This document shows positions 6,440 through 13,779 of a stretch of 13,803 bases of DNA, piece after piece (the stretch's first letter is position 1; every line of letters begins with the position of its first letter). The stretch is from a bacterium. Lineage in GTDB: Bacteria > SZUA-182 > SZUA-191 > JAJRXT01. The position numbers were made by a program, and so were the translations under genes. The stretch is from the NCBI GenBank assembly GCA_024277605.1, contig JAJRUU010000051.1, positions 1-13,803 on the forward strand, written 5' to 3'. Under the pieces are notes generated by a model. It ran no database searches. It had not been told where the DNA came from and saw nothing but the letters and a program-made list of their open reading frames with translations.

Positions 6440-8820
6440 TAAAGCTAAAGTTTAATATATATTCCAAGACGCTGGGGCTGTTCCTGCTGCTTACGTTACT
6501 GCCTTTGATAGCATTGGGGACAATAGCCTACCTTAATGCCCGCCGGAGCATGGAGGACAATATCGGTTATAAGCTGGAGGAACTGGCGCGGCTGGCGATG
6601 GAACGGGTGGATCAGCAATTGACCCAGAATTCCCAACAGATATGGACTTGGGCTAACCTGGAGGTGATGCAGGATATGCTCACCGCCGATGCTGATGGTC
6701 GCATCAACGCTGCTTTAGTAGATATTAAGGCCGGCAACCCTGTTTATCATCAAATAAGTTGTCTAAATCAAAAGGGAGAAATTATTGCGTCCTCAGAGCC
6801 GGAGTTAGTAGGCAAACTACTTGATAAGACAGAACGCCCTTTACAAGGTACAGTCCACAACGTGCATATGTCAAGGTTGTGTCGATTGAAAAACAGTGAG
6901 AACATCGGGATCGAGATTTCTACTCCCATACGAGCAATGGGAAACCAAGAACGGGTAATCGGAACATTCTCAGCCGTACTCGATTGGGAGTCGATGTATC
7001 CTATGCTGGAAAGCACCAGAATAGAAAAGGCGAATGAAAAGCAACTCAAGGGCGCTCATTTAATGATAGTCAATCAGGACGGTCTGGTCATTTTTGCCCC
7101 CGAATGGGAGCGCCAGGCATTGGATAATATCCTGAAACCGGCCATATTTACTCAGGGTATTCCGGGAGCGGTCAACAATAGTACAACCGGCTATGTGATT
7201 CAGCTTGATGAACATACCCGGTTGTCCTTAATCGGCTATGCTCATTCCATGGGTTATGGGAACCATCAGGGGAAAGGCTGGATTGCGCTGGCGTTGCAGA
7301 ATGTGGAACAGGCATTTGCCCCGGTGTACAGACTCAGGAATTTAATCCTGGCCATAGTTATACTCTTGGCTATAGTATCCATTGGAATTGCACATCTGTT
7401 TGCCCGGCAGTTGACTGTACCCATCAAGGGTCTCACTCTAGCTACCCGGCGCATAGCCCAACAGTCTGCCGAACCAAAGACCAAGCTGCTGGAGCACATT
7501 CCAGTAAAAACCACAGACGAGATCGGCGAGCTGACCAACTCATTTAATCTCATGGCCAGTGAGTTGGCCCACGCCAAAGTAGAGTTGGAGGGGCAGAACC
7601 AAAAGCTTGAGGCAACTAATCGGGATTTACATTACATCGTCGATGAAATTCAAAAATTGCTGGAGAATGCCGTCAATAAAGAGAGCTTCAAGATCAGATT
7701 CCATAACCCAGGGTTGGCAAATTGCTGGGAAGTAAAGGGGTGCAATAGCCCCAAGTGCCCTTCTTATAAGGCTGAAGACCAGCGCTGCTGGCATGTAGCC
7801 GGTACCCTTTGTAAGGGTGAGATACAGGGAACCTTTGCCCAAAAGTTAGGGAATTGCAAGAAATGTGAGGTCTATAAGCGGGCAATCAGCACCAAGCTCT
7901 ATGCCATTGGTGAGGTGTTCAACAATTTGATGGAGTTGCTGGAAGAGAAGACCCTGGAAATCAAGAACCATGCCCAGAACCTGGAGGTAAAGGTAACCGA
8001 ACGTACGGCTGAGTTGGAACACTCCAATCGTGAGTTAAAAAACACTCAGGAGCAACTGGTGCAGTCGGGCAAGATGGCGGCTATCGGGCAATTGGCAGCC
8101 GGTGTGTCGCATGAGCTGAACAACCCCCTGGGAGGTATCTTAGGCTATTCCCAGTTTATCATGGAAATGGAAAAGAAAACCGGCCTGGAAAATATCACCC
8201 CGGAAAAACTCAAAAATGTATTTACTTATATAGGATATATAGAGAAAGAATCCCAACGTTGCAAGACGATTGTGGCCAACCTGCTTAAATTCTCACGTTC
8301 ATCCAAGGCTGATATAGTTCCACTTAACATTAATCAGGTGCTGGAGGAGACCTTTACCTTCACCCGGCATCAGCTGGAGATGCACCAGGTGGAACTTATA
8401 AAGGAATTTACCCCGCAACTACCGCCAGTTGCGGGAAATGAGCACCAATTACAGCAAGTATTCACAAATCTTATAGTCAACGCCCAGCAAGCCATGAAAG
8501 ACGGGGGGAAACTTACGGTAAGCAGCGCCGTAAATAACAGTACGCTAGAGATAAGCTTTGCCGATACCGGCTGCGGCATCCCCAAAAAGGACAGGGATAA
8601 ACTGTTTGATCCCTTTTTCACTACCAAGCCGGTAGGAGAGGGTACCGGTCTGGGGCTGTCGGTATCCTATGGCATTATTAAAGAGCATAAAGGAAATATT
8701 AAGGTGGAAAGCCAGGTGGGCAAGGGAACTATTTTTCGTATAAACTTACCAATTAAAGACGGCAACATAATAATCACTCCTAAGGGGGGGGGATCTCATG
8801 ATGGTGACCGGCATAAATAA
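6436..8820 (+). CDS. membrane sensor histidine kinase (dCache-HAMP-twoCW-HisKA-HATPase)
   Basis: The 794-residue protein has a first transmembrane helix at about 12-33. A periplasmic region of about 265 residues follows, of double-Cache type. A second helix lies at about 302-322 and a HAMP linker at about 323-378 (LTVPIKGLTLATRRIAQQ...TTDEIGELTNSFNLMASEL). Residues 430-480 form a Cys-rich module with Cys at 430, 436, 441, 451, 459, 474 and 477 and two Cys-Trp pairs (NCWE and RCWH), the two-CW type domain. A coiled coil leads to HisKA with the phosphoacceptor His559 in AGVSHELNNPLGG. The HATPase has N-box Asn682 (NLIVNAQQAM), G1 Asp710 (DTGCGIPKKD), the F-box DPFFTTK and G2 GEGTGLGLSVS. All catalytic residues are present. 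The gene overlaps its upstream neighbour by ATGA and the response regulator by 23 bp, making that regulator the obvious partner. The external signal is unknown, perhaps a solute handled by the porin and PstS-like protein. Confidence 0.93.
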   Translation: MIKLKFNIYSKTLGLFLLLTLLPLIALGTIAYLNARRSMEDNIGYKLEELARLAMERVDQQLTQNSQQIWTWANLEVMQDMLTADADGRINAALVDIKAGNPVYHQISCLNQKGEIIASSEPELVGKLLDKTERPLQGTVHNVHMSRLCRLKNSENIGIEISTPIRAMGNQERVIGTFSAVLDWESMYPMLESTRIEKANEKQLKGAHLMIVNQDGLVIFAPEWERQALDNILKPAIFTQGIPGAVNNSTTGYVIQLDEHTRLSLIGYAHSMGYGNHQGKGWIALALQNVEQAFAPVYRLRNLILAIVILLAIVSIGIAHLFARQLTVPIKGLTLATRRIAQQSAEPKTKLLEHIPVKTTDEIGELTNSFNLMASELAHAKVELEGQNQKLEATNRDLHYIVDEIQKLLENAVNKESFKIRFHNPGLANCWEVKGCNSPKCPSYKAEDQRCWHVAGTLCKGEIQGTFAQKLGNCKKCEVYKRAISTKLYAIGEVFNNLMELLEEKTLEIKNHAQNLEVKVTERTAELEHSNRELKNTQEQLVQSGKMAAIGQLAAGVSHELNNPLGGILGYSQFIMEMEKKTGLENITPEKLKNVFTYIGYIEKESQRCKTIVANLLKFSRSSKADIVPLNINQVLEETFTFTRHQLEMHQVELIKEFTPQLPPVAGNEHQLQQVFTNLIVNAQQAMKDGGKLTVSSAVNNSTLEISFADTGCGIPKKDRDKLFDPFFTTKPVGEGTGLGLSVSYGIIKEHKGNIKVESQVGKGTIFRINLPIKDGNIIITPKGGGSHDGDRHK
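8784..8792 (+). other. nine-G homopolymer in the kinase/regulator overlap
   Basis: Nine consecutive G lie near the 3' end of the kinase frame (Lys-Gly-Gly-Gly codons) and also serve as the purine-rich site five bases ahead of the regulator ATG at 8798. The kinase is in frame 1 and the regulator in frame 2 (position modulo 3), so loss of one G, or a +1 shift within the tract, would join the kinase in frame to the regulator with no stop between. Confidence 0.8.
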
Positions 8821-9808
8821 TTTATTAGAAGAAATTGTTCAATCAGAGGAAAAAGCTGCTCAGGATGCGCGGTCACTTACCAACATTATGGTGGTGGATG
8901 ATGAGCCGATCATGAGGAATTTATTGACGGATGTGTTACAGGATGAGGGGTACAGCGTACGTAATTTTTCGCAGGCCGAAGATGCCTTAAAAAAGGTTAT
9001 CTCTGACAATGTGGCGATTATAATTACCGATATAAAAATGAAGGGCATGGATGGTATGGAGTTGCTAAGGCGAGCGAAGGAAATGAACCATGCGGTTGAT
9101 GTAGTGGTAATGACCGGTTATGCATCCATAGGCACAGCCATAGAATCGATGAAATTGGGGGCGATTGATTATTTGACCAAACCGCTGAATATCGATCAGA
9201 TCAGGTTGATTGTCAATAAAACCGTAGAGCGGCAATTCCTTAAAAAACGGGCCAATGAATCCGCCTTCTACAAAAAGATGTCTCAGGTAGACGGTCTGAC
9301 TGAATTGTTTAATCATCGCTTTTTTCAAGAATTATTACGTATTGAAATTAATCGGGCTAACAGGGAAAAATGGCCGCTCAGCCTGATTATTTTAGATGTT
9401 GATAATTTCAAAATATATAATGATAAGAATGGGCATCCTATGGGGGATGTGGCACTAAAAAGTACCGCCTGGCTGCTAAAGCAAAATTTCCGGGATTGTG
9501 ATTTTGCTTGCCGCTATGGGGGAGAGGAGTTTGCGGTGATCATTCCAAATGCCGATAAGCAGCTGGCTAAAAAAATGGCCAATAGGATAAGGCGCATAAT
9601 TGAAAAAGCTGAATTTGAAAATGAAGAAACCCTGCCTCAGGGAACATTTACCATAAGCCTGGGAATAGCTGAGTATCCGCTAGACGCTCAAAGCCAGGAG
9701 GCCCTCATTGAAAAAGCTGATCAAGCCCTTTATAAGGCAAAGGACAAAGGCAAAAACCGGGTGGTGGTATATAAAAGTCGGACTAAACCGATCAAAAAAA
9801 CCCCATGA
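8798..9808 (+). CDS. response regulator with receiver and GGDEF diguanylate cyclase domains
   Basis: The 336-residue protein carries a short N-terminal extension and then a receiver domain (about 28-145). The acidic pair is Asp34-Asp35 in MVVDDEP, the phosphoacceptor is Asp78 in IIITDIKM, and the switch residues are Thr106 (MTGYAS) and Lys128 (YLTKPL). A GGDEF domain follows (about 162-328): DGLTELFNHRFF, LDVDNFKIYND, GGEEF at 241-245, and the end motif ADQALYKAKDKGKN. The active-site signature is the accepted GGEEF variant, and an RxxD inhibitory site (Arg232, Asp235) sits five residues before it, so the enzyme should make cyclic di-GMP and be inhibited by it. This is a PleD/WspR-style output for the kinase just upstream. 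Two adjacent ATGs (8798, 8801) are candidates; the first follows the poly-G site. Its end overlaps the next gene by ATGA. Confidence 0.93.
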   Translation: MMVTGINNLLEEIVQSEEKAAQDARSLTNIMVVDDEPIMRNLLTDVLQDEGYSVRNFSQAEDALKKVISDNVAIIITDIKMKGMDGMELLRRAKEMNHAVDVVVMTGYASIGTAIESMKLGAIDYLTKPLNIDQIRLIVNKTVERQFLKKRANESAFYKKMSQVDGLTELFNHRFFQELLRIEINRANREKWPLSLIILDVDNFKIYNDKNGHPMGDVALKSTAWLLKQNFRDCDFACRYGGEEFAVIIPNADKQLAKKMANRIRRIIEKAEFENEETLPQGTFTISLGIAEYPLDAQSQEALIEKADQALYKAKDKGKNRVVVYKSRTKPIKKTP

Positions 9809-10053
9809 ACCCGAACGCTAAAAAAACAAAAATATTAATAATTGATGATGAGTTGGTAATCCGCAACTTACTGTTGGATGTAATGACCAGCGAAGGTTAT
9901 GCGGCCATAGCTGTCCAGGATGGGCTGGAAGGCATAGCTAAAGCCAGGCAGATGGAGTTCGATGTTATCTTCTCTGATATAAATATGCCCAAAATGAACG
10001 GCTTAGACCCGAAAAATTCGGGTCTTGTTATGGGCGAATCAATATTTAGTTGA
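9805..10053 (+). pseudogene. truncated single-domain receiver (CheY-like), C-terminal half lost
   Basis: The 82-codon frame begins with an ATGA overlap after the diguanylate cyclase gene. Residues 9-67 are a good receiver half-domain: KILIIDDELVIRNLLL with Asp14-Asp15, a central helix (GLEGIAKARQME), and phosphoacceptor Asp58 in IFSDINMPKMNGL. At residue 67-68 similarity stops abruptly: the expected beta4 Thr/Ser and beta5 Lys are missing, and the next codons come from a perfect hairpin sequence before a chance stop at 10053. A receiver needs about 120 residues, so this product cannot fold normally. No fragment of the missing half is seen downstream to the end of the non-coding region, which argues for deletion/replacement rather than a simple insertion. 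It appears to be the paralogue of the receiver in the preceding gene and closes the operon. Confidence 0.8.
10005..10025 (+). repeat. perfect hairpin (9-bp stem, AAA loop) at the receiver breakpoint
   Basis: AGACCCGAA and TTCGGGTCT are perfect inverted arms around AAA. It starts exactly where receiver homology ends. No U-run follows, so a conventional Rho-independent terminator is not well supported. A 16-bp core, ACCCGAAAAATTCGGG, occurs again on the other strand at 11623-11638 by recG. Confidence 0.8.
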
Positions 10054-10119
10054 AAATTATAAATTTATCAGTCATCCTATTCCTATCCCCTACTACTTGC
10101 AAATAATTACTGGTTTCCC

Positions 10120-11166
10120 TTATCCCAAATACTTAACCAGTCGAGGCCCTAAGGTCTTAGCTACGCCAGACGGCAGCTTAGTCCAAATACGTTTGGCCAG
10201 ATCAAATTTGGGGTTAGATGGGCTGATATTAGGGATTTCGGTTTCGGTGTTCAGGTAATATTGGTAATATAGCGGTTGGGGTTCTATCCCCCAGTGTTTC
10301 TTAAAGCTGAACGAACCGCTTCCCTGGCGGCTGCGCCCCAGATCATAATAGCGGTACCCATGCTCACAGCTATACTTTATTGCTTCCCACAGTATCCAGT
10401 TATTAGGAGCATATTTCAGATAGCGCTGATCATAGCCGATATAGTATGGCGATACCATATCCTTAAAGAAGAACACCCACAGACTGCTTATGATTTTGCC
10501 CTCATAGGTGGCGGAAAAGATGCTCACCTGAGAGCCGAATTCAGTTATTAAATGGTTGAAAAATTTCCTGGGCAGCACCGGAGTCCCCAAAGCCTGCTGG
10601 GTACGGGCGAACAGTTCATAAAAGCAGTTAAATTCATGTTCATCTATTTTGCCGTGCTCCGGCGTTTTGTAAAGCTGTAAGCCGGATTTTATGCCCTTCC
10701 TTAATATATTGCGGTTGCGCTTACGCATACTCTTCCATACTTCTTCAGCATCATCCGGCAGATCCAGAATAAAAGCCATGTAGAGGTCTTTGGTGGGTAG
10801 TTCCACACTGCCCGGCTTTAAGTTCCTGAATTCCACATAGCCGGCATTTTCATTTTTGGCAATTACCTTAGCTTCTTCCAAAAGTAAGCGCTCGGCCTGC
10901 TCGTTATCGGCGCATATCCCACCATACACCCCAAAGGGCACCGAAACCAAAGATGTACCAAAAAATACGTTTTTATTTAAGAACAGCGGCAGCACCCCGC
11001 ACACCTTATCGCCAGCTTGGGCATAGAGATAATAAGACCGCAGGCCAAAGGTCTGCTGCACCACATTCTTCCAACCTAAGTCATGGAATACGTTGGCCTT
11101 ATCATTATGCGCAACATACGCCTGCCAGGCTGATTTAGCCTCAGGTGTATAATATTTCAGCTGCAT
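10120..11166 (-). CDS. FemAB/GNAT-like transferase, XrtA/PEP-CTERM-associated type
   Basis: The 348-residue protein resembles the FemAB family subgroup linked in other genomes to exosortase/PEP-CTERM loci, and more broadly BioF2-like acetyltransferases. Signs are an N-terminal half with VFHDLGWKNVVQQTFG and SVPFGVYGG, a basic stretch RKRNRNILRKGIKSG (149-162), SSLWVFFFKD, and the diagnostic C-terminal YYDLGRSRQGSGSFSFKKHWG (273-293). The family carries acyl or aminoacyl groups to peptidoglycan, exopolysaccharide or protein; the substrate here cannot be read. There is no signal peptide, so it is probably cytoplasmic or membrane-peripheral. Length is near the usual 340-350. It is a single gene with its own promoter and is convergent with the sensor operon. 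No exosortase or PEP-CTERM protein lies in the window. Function by family only. Confidence 0.82.
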   Translation of the reverse strand: MQLKYYTPEAKSAWQAYVAHNDKANVFHDLGWKNVVQQTFGLRSYYLYAQAGDKVCGVLPLFLNKNVFFGTSLVSVPFGVYGGICADNEQAERLLLEEAKVIAKNENAGYVEFRNLKPGSVELPTKDLYMAFILDLPDDAEEVWKSMRKRNRNILRKGIKSGLQLYKTPEHGKIDEHEFNCFYELFARTQQALGTPVLPRKFFNHLITEFGSQVSIFSATYEGKIISSLWVFFFKDMVSPYYIGYDQRYLKYAPNNWILWEAIKYSCEHGYRYYDLGRSRQGSGSFSFKKHWGIEPQPLYYQYYLNTETEIPNISPSNPKFDLAKRIWTKLPSGVAKTLGPRLVKYLG

Positions 11167-11210
11167 ATGTATAAACGCCTTCCTGTGTTAAATTCATTGA
11201 TTTTACCCGC

Positions 11211-11239
11211 ATTATAGGCCAGCTCCTACGAATTGTAAA
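11211..11239 (-). promoter_or_regulatory. sigma70-type promoter of the femAB-like gene
   Basis: On the minus strand TTTACA (11239-11234) and TATAAT (11216-11211) are 17 bp apart, the optimal spacing. Transcription would start near 11204, about 38 bases before the ATG at 11166, and a GGAAGG site lies 11 bases ahead of that ATG. The promoter abuts the inverted-repeat element at 11259. Confidence 0.72.
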
Positions 11240-11258
11240 TGCTAAATAGCTTCAGTAG

Positions 11259-11538
11259 TGTCCGCTCCAAGTTTTTGCACAAGCCGCAAAAGGCCTTTTA
11301 TACCAAGTTGCAATCAAACATATACTAACTGGGTAGGGAGGCCTTTAGCCCTCGGGCTTTAGCCCTCCGCTCTTTGGTCGGCCTAAAGGCCGACCTACCC
11401 GAGTGAGAAATTAGTATCATTTTGAATGCAACTTGGTATTAGTCCTCTCTCCCAAGGGAGAGGAAAAACAAGGAATCTTGTGTTAGAAACTTACCGCAAT
11501 TATTGACTTTTACCGTGTGCAAAAACTTGGAGCGGACA
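11259..11538. mobile_element. MITE-like element with perfect 23-bp terminal inverted repeats
   Basis: Positions 11259-11281 (beginning TGTCCGCTCCAAG) and 11516-11538 are exact reverse complements over 23 bp. A further TTCAG/CTGAA match just outside (11251-11255 and 11542-11546) extends the ends imperfectly. The 280-bp interior has no open frame worth calling a gene, so any movement would depend on a transposase elsewhere. I saw no clear target-site duplication. Size, perfect ends and palindromic interior fit a non-autonomous insertion sequence derivative. Confidence 0.7.
11300..11439. repeat. nested long inverted repeat inside the MITE-like element
   Basis: Arms 11300-11328 and 11411-11439 match in 26 of 29 positions (13 perfect at the outer end). 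Inside, GGGTAGG/CCTACCC and GGCCTTTA/TAAAGGCC pairs continue the fold, and a perfect 20-bp palindrome with arms GGTCGGCCT/AGGCCGACC lies at 11376-11395. The whole 140 bp could fold into one long hairpin. It may be an older palindromic element, inside which or around which the outer one formed. Confidence 0.7.
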
Positions 11539-11569
11539 ACGCTGAAATTCAGACTGGGTTTGCCAGACA

Positions 11570-11659
11570 CCTTATGAGATAAGGCTTATGAGCCAACGTC
11601 CTGAAGAAACAGGCTGTGCCTGCCCGAATTTTTCGGGTTATAAGTCAATCATAGATTGA
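11570..11659. repeat. cluster of four short hairpins downstream of recG
   Basis: In order on the plus strand: CCTTAT-GAG-ATAAGG (11570-11584), CAGGC-TGT-GCCTG (11610-11622), CCCGAA-TTT-TTCGGG (11623-11637) and TCAATC-ATA-GATTGA (11645-11659). All have three-base loops and the last three lie within 25 bp of the recG stop. None is followed by a strong U-run on the recG strand, so they may act in end protection or Rho-dependent termination, or be repeats. The third shares its core with the hairpin at 10005-10025. A further hairpin, CTCTCCC-AA-GGGAGAG, lies at about 11446-11461 inside the mobile element. Confidence 0.6.
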
Positions 11660-11661
11660 TT

Positions 11662-13779
11662 TCAGCCTATTTGCACCAGTTCCAGCTTATGCTTCCATTT
11701 ACGTAGCAGGGCTTCTTTTAAGGGTTGGTGATTAGGGAGGCTTAAGGCGGGGTCTTTTTGTGTCAGCGCAAAGGCTTCTGTGCGGGCGGCTTCCAGAAGG
11801 CTTGCATCCCTTATTATATTGGCTACCCTGAGATCCGGCAGGCCCGATTGACGGGTACCCAGGAATTCTCCCGGGCCCCTGATCTTTAAATCTTCTTCGG
11901 CAATCATAAACCCGTCCTGCGTATTTAATATGGCTTTAAGCCGTAGTTTGGCGTCCTCGGTTATCGGGAAGTGCGCCAGAAGGATGCAGTAGGATTTCTC
12001 AGTTCCCCGTCCCACCCGACCGCGCAGTTGATGTAACTGTGCCAGACCGAAGCGCTCGGCATGTTCAATCACCATAACCGAAGCGCTGGGCACATCAATA
12101 CCCACCTCAATCACGGTAGTGGCTACCAGAATATGCAGCTTTTGCGCTTTAAAATCCCGCATTATTTGTTCCTTCTCCTGACCGCTCAAGCGCCCGTGAA
12201 TCAGACCTATTTTCAGGTGGGGAAATATGTCCCGCTGCAAATGGGCCGCCATATCGGTGGCAGCCTTCAGGTTTAGCTTTTCTGATTCCTCAACCAGCGG
12301 ATAGACGATGTAGACCTGTCCCCCGGCCTGGATCTGCTTATTGATAAAGCCATACACCTTGGAGCGCTCCCGATCATAATGGAGCCTGGTTTCCACTGGC
12401 TGCCGACCCGGAGGCAACTCATCGATGACCGACAGCGCCAAATCACCATAGACGGTGAGCGCCAGGGTGCGGGGAATCGGGGTGGCGGTCATCACCAGCA
12501 CATCCGGTGATGCGCCCTTGCGGATAAGGTTAGCCCGCTGCATAACCCCGAAGCGGTGCTGTTCATCTATGACAACCAGTCCCAACCGTAAGAAATTGAC
12601 TTTCTGCTGAATAATGGCGTGGGTGCCGATAACCAGCTGTACCTCTCCGCTGGCGATACGCTCATAAGCGTCCTGCTTCTCCTTATTTTTAATATCCCCT
12701 TTGAGCAGTAATGTGTTGACTCCCAGCTCATCCAGCAGGGGGCGCAGATTCAGATAATGCTGTTCAGCCAGAATTTCAGTCGGCGCCATAATAGCGGCCT
12801 GATAACCGGCCTCCACCGCACTCAACAGAGAAAACAGGGCCACCACCGTCTTGCCGCTGCCCACATCCCCCTGCAACAGGCGGTTCATCGGCTGCGGGCG
12901 GGCCATATCCTGTTTTATCTGATTCAGTACCCGCTTTTGGGCGGCGGTGAGGCTAAAGGGAAGTAGCTTGGTCAATCTATGGGCCAGCTCACCGGTGGAC
13001 TTAAAGGCAATGCCGACTCGATCCTGGGTAAGTTGCCTGCGGCGGTTGGCCAGCCCCAACTCCAGCAGAAAAAATTCCTCAAACACCAGTCGGCGGTGAG
13101 CCGGAGAGATACCCTGTTCCAGCAACTCCAGATCAGCGGAGTTATCCGGAAAGTGCACCTGTTGTAACGCCTGAGCCACAGCAGGAAACTTGTAGCGCTG
13201 CTTAATATCCAGCGGCACTATATCGGCAACCTTGGGGCCGTATTCTAAAATGATGCGCTTCATGATGCTTCTTAACGCCTTCTGATGAAAGCCCTCGGTG
13301 GTGGGATAAACAGGGACTATGCGACCGCTATGCACCAGCTCGTCGTCATCCCGGTCTATTACTTCGTAATTGGGGTGCAGCATTTGCAGCCCGCCGAAAA
13401 AACCATAGGGATCAACCTCCACCGTACCGCTTAAAATAATGAGCTCACCCTTCTTAAACAGGCTGGTCATATAGCGCGTATTGAACTTAAACCATTTGGC
13501 GGTCATCGCCCCGCTGTCATCTCCAACCGTCAGCTCGAAAATACGGCGGCGGCGGCGGGTGGTCAGCACCTGGGCCTGCTTTATCTTACCCACTACAGTG
13601 GCTATACTCCCCGGTTCAAGCTGCGAGATGGGTTTTATATGGCTGCGGTCTTCGTAGCGCCGGGGAAGCAGCCAGCAGGCATCCTCAATGGAGTGTACCC
13701 CAAGCTTGGCAAATAAGGCGGCACGCTTGGGGCCGACCCCTTTTATATATTGAATATGATCATCCATTTTCATGTGCAT
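11662..13779 (-). CDS. recG: ATP-dependent DNA helicase RecG
   Basis: The 705-residue protein is a superfamily 2 helicase that rewinds and regresses stalled replication forks and migrates branched DNA. An N-terminal helix-hairpin-helix-like segment (IKGVGPKRAALFAKLG) leads to the OB-type wedge domain (about 55-160, with TAKWFKFNTRYM and SGTVEVDPYGFFGG). Helicase motifs follow: Walker A GDVGSGKT at 304-311, MAPTEILAEQH, DEQH at 405-408 in the RecG-specific DEQHRFG, TATPIPRT at 431-438, TTVIEVGIDVP, and motif VI QLRGRVGR at 584-591. The C-terminus has EEDLKIRGPGEFLGTRQSG, the RecG/Mfd translocation motif. Length matches E. coli (693). Three in-frame Met codons (13779, 13773, 13767) are possible starts; an AGGA lies nine bases before the second, which therefore may be the true one. 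Nothing suggests damage. It is separate from the sensor system and ends in a hairpin-rich spacer. Confidence 0.97.
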   Translation of the reverse strand: MHMKMDDHIQYIKGVGPKRAALFAKLGVHSIEDACWLLPRRYEDRSHIKPISQLEPGSIATVVGKIKQAQVLTTRRRRRIFELTVGDDSGAMTAKWFKFNTRYMTSLFKKGELIILSGTVEVDPYGFFGGLQMLHPNYEVIDRDDDELVHSGRIVPVYPTTEGFHQKALRSIMKRIILEYGPKVADIVPLDIKQRYKFPAVAQALQQVHFPDNSADLELLEQGISPAHRRLVFEEFFLLELGLANRRRQLTQDRVGIAFKSTGELAHRLTKLLPFSLTAAQKRVLNQIKQDMARPQPMNRLLQGDVGSGKTVVALFSLLSAVEAGYQAAIMAPTEILAEQHYLNLRPLLDELGVNTLLLKGDIKNKEKQDAYERIASGEVQLVIGTHAIIQQKVNFLRLGLVVIDEQHRFGVMQRANLIRKGASPDVLVMTATPIPRTLALTVYGDLALSVIDELPPGRQPVETRLHYDRERSKVYGFINKQIQAGGQVYIVYPLVEESEKLNLKAATDMAAHLQRDIFPHLKIGLIHGRLSGQEKEQIMRDFKAQKLHILVATTVIEVGIDVPSASVMVIEHAERFGLAQLHQLRGRVGRGTEKSYCILLAHFPITEDAKLRLKAILNTQDGFMIAEEDLKIRGPGEFLGTRQSGLPDLRVANIIRDASLLEAARTEAFALTQKDPALSLPNHQPLKEALLRKWKHKLELVQIG

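Noticed and set aside
10025..10258. Plus-strand frame continuing after the truncated receiver
   Set aside because: It shows no receiver similarity (no beta4 Thr or beta5 Lys motif) and mostly mirrors the end of the femAB-like gene on the other strand.
11259..11538. CRISPR array or encoded transposase in the palindrome-rich spacer
   Set aside because: The repeats are inverted, not regularly spaced direct repeats, and no frame resembles a transposase.
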